Assembly: GCF_019239235.1 (NCBI RefSeq)
Contig: NZ_JAAZTS010000001.1
Location: 372,001 to 436,000, forward strand
Source of the DNA: Caecibacteroides pullorum
GTDB taxonomy: Bacteria > Bacteroidota > Bacteroidia > Bacteroidales > Bacteroidaceae
Direction of reading: 5' to 3'
DNA: 64,000 nt
Notes under the pieces: generated by a model
Told to the model about the DNA's origin: nothing
The model's database searches: none
Seen by the model: the letters and a program-made list of their open reading frames with translations, nothing else
Made by a program: the position numbers and the translations under genes
In this document: positions 60,531 to 64,000 of the stretch, one piece after another
How positions within the stretch are numbered: position 1 is the stretch's first letter
Layout of the letters: every line of letters starts with the position of its first letter

Positions 60531-62795
60531 ATGTCACATTTACCTACCCTGATAAGCGACCTGGCCCTCATCCTGGTGTGTGCGGGCCTGATGACGCTAC
60601 TTTTCAAGAAACTCAAGCAGCCGCTGGTGTTGGGCTACGTGGTGGCAGGCTTCCTGGCCAGTCCGCACATGCCTTATACGCCTTCGGTAATGGATACGGC
60701 CAACATCCAGACGTGGGCCGATTTGGGAGTTGTTTTCCTGCTCTTTGCCTTGGGACTGGATTTCAGCCTGAAGAAAATTGCCAAGGTGGGCGGAGCGGCC
60801 ATCATTGCGGCGTGTACCATTATCTTCTGTATGATTCTGTTAGGGATGGCCGTGGGGTCGGGTTTCGGCTGGAAGCGGATGGACTGTCTGTTTCTGGGCG
60901 GTATGATTGCCATGTCGTCCACGACTATCATTTATAAAGCGTTCGACGACTTGGGGTTGCGGAAGAAACAGTTTGCTGGCCTGGTGCTGAGCGTGCTTAT
61001 TCTGGAAGATATCCTGGCTATCGTGCTGATGGTGGTACTCTCAACGATGGCGGCGAGCCACAATTTCGAAGGGGCGGAAATGATGGAGAGCATCCTGAAG
61101 CTGATGTTCTTCCTGGTACTTTGGTTTGTAGTGGGCATTTACCTGATACCTGGGCTGTTAAAGCGCTGCCGTCGGCTGATGAGCGATGAGACGTTGCTCA
61201 TTGTGGCGCTGGGTTTATGCTTTGCGATGGTGGTGATAGCGTCCAAGACAGGCTTTTCGCCAGCATTTGGTGCTTTCATTATGGGGTCTATCCTGGCAGA
61301 GACGGCCGAGGCGGAGTCGATCGAACGGCTGGTGGCTCCGGTGAAAGACCTGTTTGGTGCAGTGTTCTTCGTATCGGTGGGCATGATGGTCGATCCGGCG
61401 ATGATAGTGGAATATGCCGTTCCCATCTTGGTCATCACCCTGGCGGTTATTGGCGGTCAGGCGGTGTTTGGTACACTGGGCGTGCTGCTCTCCGGTCAGC
61501 CGCTGAAGACGGCGATGCAATGTGGTTTCAGTTTGACACAGATTGGTGAATTTGCGTTCATCATTGCCTCGCTGGGCGTTTCGTTGGGTGTGACGAGTAA
61601 TTTCCTCTATCCCATTGTCGTGGCGGTATCGGTCATCACAACCTTCCTCACCCCCTACATGATCCGTGTGGCGGGGCCGGCTTCAACGTTTGTAGACAGC
61701 CATCTGCCGGCAAAGTGGCGTGCCTGGCTGGAACGTTATGCTACAGCGGGTTCGCCAACGATGAACCACGAAAGTCTGTGGAAGAAGCTCATCGTGGCGC
61801 TGGTGCGCATTACGGTGGTCTACTCGGTGGTGAGTATCGCTGTTGTGGCGTTAGCATTTCGGCTGTTGGTGCCGTTGCTGCGCGAGGCGTTGCCAGGCAT
61901 TTGGGGGCAACTGGCTTCGGCGGTTATTATCATCCTGTGTCTTGCACCTTTCCTGCGTGCCATTATGATTAAGAAAAACCATTCGGTAGAGTTTACCACC
62001 CTGTGGAAAGAGAGTCGGGCCAATCGGGCACCGCTGGTAGCAACCGTTGTGTTGCGCATTTTGGTGGCAGCAGGGTTTGTGATCTTCGTGATCGGCGGAT
62101 TGTTCAAGATGTCTGTTGGATTGGTATTGGGTGTGGCAGTGCTATTGTTGGTACTGATGATTATGTCGCGTCAGCTGAAGCGCCAGTCTATTCTTATCGA
62201 ACGTACATTTTTCCAGAATCTGCGTTATCGCGACATGCGGGCGGAATATCTTGGCGAGAAGAAACCCGAATATGCCGGACGCCTCTTGTCGCGCGACTTG
62301 CACTTGGCCGACTACGTACTACCCTCTGAGGCACGTTGGGCCGGGCGGACGTTGGGCGAGCTGAATTTCGGCAGTAAGTATGGAGTTCACGTGGTGTCTG
62401 TATTACGCGGGCGTCGACGATTTAATATTCCTGGGGCAAGCTTGCGTCTGTTTCCTCAGGACAAACTGCAAGTAATCGGTACCGACGAAGACCTGGCCGT
62501 CTTTAGTCGCGATATGGAGCAGGCTTCCGCTCTCGAAACCGACGTGGTGGAGAAGAGCGAGATGATTCTGCGTCAGTTCAGTGTGGATGCCGGTTCGCCT
62601 TTCTTGGGCAAGACGCTGCGCGAGGCAGGTATCCGTGAGAAGTATCGCTGTCTTATTGCTGGTGTAGATCGTGGCGACGGCACTTTGCATGCTCCTGTTC
62701 CGGCCGAACCTTTCTTGGAGGGTGATGTGGTGTGGATTGTGGGCGAGAGCAACGATGTACGCCGCTTGGTAAAATCAGAGGAAAAAGAAGAATAA
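60531..62795 (+). CDS. KefB/CPA2-type cation:proton antiporter with RCK-C domains
   Basis: Start at MSHLPTLISDLALILV behind CGGAGGAATT (754 aa); a longer frame runs over the promoter. About 12 transmembrane segments of the Na/H-exchanger fold (1-400, with the FSPAFGAFIMG region), a second hydrophobic stretch (about 435-570), then two TrkA-C/RCK-C domains (about 600-670 and 685-750, FPQDKLQVIGT and FLEGDVVWIVGE). Probably exports K+ or Na+ in exchange for protons. It has no RCK-N nucleotide domain. Confidence 0.9.
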   Translation: MSHLPTLISDLALILVCAGLMTLLFKKLKQPLVLGYVVAGFLASPHMPYTPSVMDTANIQTWADLGVVFLLFALGLDFSLKKIAKVGGAAIIAACTIIFCMILLGMAVGSGFGWKRMDCLFLGGMIAMSSTTIIYKAFDDLGLRKKQFAGLVLSVLILEDILAIVLMVVLSTMAASHNFEGAEMMESILKLMFFLVLWFVVGIYLIPGLLKRCRRLMSDETLLIVALGLCFAMVVIASKTGFSPAFGAFIMGSILAETAEAESIERLVAPVKDLFGAVFFVSVGMMVDPAMIVEYAVPILVITLAVIGGQAVFGTLGVLLSGQPLKTAMQCGFSLTQIGEFAFIIASLGVSLGVTSNFLYPIVVAVSVITTFLTPYMIRVAGPASTFVDSHLPAKWRAWLERYATAGSPTMNHESLWKKLIVALVRITVVYSVVSIAVVALAFRLLVPLLREALPGIWGQLASAVIIILCLAPFLRAIMIKKNHSVEFTTLWKESRANRAPLVATVVLRILVAAGFVIFVIGGLFKMSVGLVLGVAVLLLVLMIMSRQLKRQSILIERTFFQNLRYRDMRAEYLGEKKPEYAGRLLSRDLHLADYVLPSEARWAGRTLGELNFGSKYGVHVVSVLRGRRRFNIPGASLRLFPQDKLQVIGTDEDLAVFSRDMEQASALETDVVEKSEMILRQFSVDAGSPFLGKTLREAGIREKYRCLIAGVDRGDGTLHAPVPAEPFLEGDVVWIVGESNDVRRLVKSEEKEE

Positions 62796-62837
62796 TTATT
62801 TAACAAAAAGATAGTAAATCCTTAAAACGAGAAAGAA

Positions 62838-63263
62838 ATGAAAAGCGATCCGAAAGAATGTCTGTATTGTCAGAACAACGAAACATTGCATAACTTGATG
62901 ATTGAATTTGCCCAACTGGGTGTATCTCGTGCTTTCCTCTTCAAAGAGCAGACCTATCGCGGTCGTTGTCTTGTGGCCTATAAAGATCACGTGAACGATT
63001 TGAACGAGCTGTCTGACGACGAACGTAATGCTTTCATGGCCGACGTGGTCCGTGTGACCCGCGCTATGCAAAAGGTGTTCAATCCCGAAAAAATTAATTA
63101 TGGTGCCTATTCCGACAAGCTGTCGCACCTGCATTTCCATTTGGCACCGAAATATGTAGACGGCCCTGATTACGGTGGTACATTCCAGATGAACCCTGGT
63201 AAGGTTTATCTTTCTGATGCCGAGTATCAGGAGATGATCGAGGCGCTGAAAGCAGCACTTTGA
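62838..63263 (+). CDS. HIT family hydrolase
   Basis: 141 aa. The histidine triad H97-x-H99-x-H101 (SHLHFHLAPK) marks a nucleotide phosphoramidase/hydrolase. An N-terminal CLYC (C8, C11) with the histidine near residue 51 may hold zinc, as in Hint-type enzymes. Good start with AGAAAGAAATG context; 42 bp after the antiporter. Confidence 0.93.
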   Translation: MKSDPKECLYCQNNETLHNLMIEFAQLGVSRAFLFKEQTYRGRCLVAYKDHVNDLNELSDDERNAFMADVVRVTRAMQKVFNPEKINYGAYSDKLSHLHFHLAPKYVDGPDYGGTFQMNPGKVYLSDAEYQEMIEALKAAL

Positions 63264-63282
63264 GAATGGAAAATGTAAAATT

Positions 63283-63330
63283 GAGAATGGAGAATTAAAT
63301 TATTAATATACATCTCCATTCTCGATTTTT
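63283..63330. terminator. bidirectional terminator between the HIT gene and the oxidoreductase
   Basis: GAGAATGGAGA (63283-63293) is perfectly complementary to TCTCCATTCTC (63313-63323), followed by GATTTTT. The genes converge here. Confidence 0.85.
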
Positions 63331-63331
63331 A

Positions 63332-64000
63332 TTAAATTTTTCCCAGTATCTTGTCCATCACCCAGTTTGTCAGCGTGGCACTTTCGCCGTCGCAGGTGCA
63401 AACCGATTTTCCCAACAAGTGGTCTACGACCGCCTGGATGAGCGGTTGCTGAACGTAGAGTGGATTAGCGATGGGAATTTCCTCGCGGCCCTTTTCGGTA
63501 TGCAAGGCTATTGGATCGTAGGTGAAGACGGAAAAGCAGATCATACCTTTATCGCCGATGATTTCGATACGGTCCTCGCGGGCGGAGTCGTCGGCTACGA
63601 AACACCATGAACCGCTGCCGACCAGTCCGTTGTCGAATTGAAAGCAGGCACTGATGGTATCTTCTGCCTGATAAAGTCCCCCGCGGTTGCTCTTGTAGCC
63701 GCTGGCTTCCAGAATACAGCCGAAGATTTCCTGCAGTAGGTCGATCTGATGGGGAGCCAAGTCATAGAAGTATCCGCCTCCTGCTATGTCGGGTTGTACA
63801 CGCCAAGGCAGGTTTTCGCGATTGTAATCCAAATTGCGTGGTGGTTGGGCAAAGCGTATTTGGATATTGATGACGTTGCCGATGGCACCTTCCTCGACAA
63901 GCGATTTTACTTTCTGAAAGTAGGGTAGATAGCGGCGGTAATAGGCTACAAAGCAGGGAACGCCCGTTTCTTGCGAGATGCGGTTGATGCGGCAGCACTC
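63332..64000 (-). CDS. Gfo/Idh/MocA-family oxidoreductase (5' end outside window)
   Basis: The last 222 residues are visible; the reading frame stays open to the window edge with YYRRYLPYFQKVKSLVEEGAIG and GGGYFYDLAPHQIDLLQEIFG as the family's catalytic-domain motifs (the DxxxH helix). The N-terminal NAD(P)-binding domain lies beyond the edge. Sugar or inositol-type substrate probable, unknown. Confidence 0.9.
   Translation of the reverse strand, partial: ECCRINRISQETGVPCFVAYYRRYLPYFQKVKSLVEEGAIGNVINIQIRFAQPPRNLDYNRENLPWRVQPDIAGGGYFYDLAPHQIDLLQEIFGCILEASGYKSNRGGLYQAEDTISACFQFDNGLVGSGSWCFVADDSAREDRIEIIGDKGMICFSVFTYDPIALHTEKGREEIPIANPLYVQQPLIQAVVDHLLGKSVCTCDGESATLTNWVMDKILGKI

Overview
The window is a chromosomal segment of a gut Bacteroidales bacterium, most likely family Bacteroidaceae (Bacteroides or Phocaeicola). 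Evidence: the phylum-specific promoter -7 box TAnnTTTG lies upstream of many genes, often TATCTTTG, TATTTTTG or TACCTTTG; ferredoxin-linked 2-oxoacid oxidoreductases; a galactose operon with an FHS-type permease; families largely confined to this phylum (PCMD-domain protein, DUF6108, 'putative porin'); and a Bacteroidales-1/6S-like RNA behind the L20 gene. The species cannot be fixed from sequence alone. I see no insertion sequence, integrase, prophage, CRISPR array or plasmid function; the novelty is in intergenic repeats and in one sulfonation locus.

Layout. 1-2.2 kb: minus-strand operon for a 2-oxoacid:ferredoxin oxidoreductase (TPR protein, ferredoxin, alpha subunit, small membrane protein, beta subunit cut by the edge). 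2.4-6.7 kb: GH28 pectinase-like enzyme; transketolase and RpiB. 6.9-11.8 kb: galactose operon (galM, permease, galK) divergent from manA. 11.8-13.9 kb: small envelope proteins (YtxH, holin-like, lipocalin-like and SPOR lipoproteins). 14.0-21.7 kb: cysQ, SLC13 permease, cysC, cysD, cysN, a sulfotransferase and a PCMD protein. This set takes up sulfate, activates it to PAPS, transfers the sulfonate and recycles PAP; no PAPS or sulfite reductase is present, so the locus looks built for sulfonation rather than cysteine synthesis. 21.7-28.5 kb: ruvX, def, TPR protein, thrS-infC-rpmI-rplT, then a 6S-like RNA. 28.8-33.6 kb: paaK-iorB-iorA (aryl-pyruvate to aryl-acetyl-CoA), mltG, tRNA-Thr(CGU). 34-39.5 kb: radical-SAM DNA-repair pair separated by a tricorn-like protease. 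39.4-47.5 kb: muramidases, SDR, YjbQ, MaoC hotdog protein, YgbA/NOSP protein, AraC regulator, nitrilase, acyltransferase, PrmA. 47.7-53.4 kb: W/G/Y-rich secreted protein, FadL-type porin, and an ECF sigma / anti-sigma / DUF6108 / beta-barrel operon. 53.8-64 kb: rubrerythrin with a PerR/Fur regulator that carries its own operator, NAD synthetase, binding protein, porin, KefB-type antiporter, HIT protein, Gfo/Idh oxidoreductase (cut by the edge).

Two repeat classes sort by gene orientation. Short tandem arrays (period 22-23 or 40-42 bp, most units with an internal inverted repeat) occur at six places, all in 5' upstream regions. A ~75 bp imperfect palindrome beginning TTAGGCACG occurs three times, each where two transcription units converge. 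No protein in the window explains either class; together they are the most unusual signal here.
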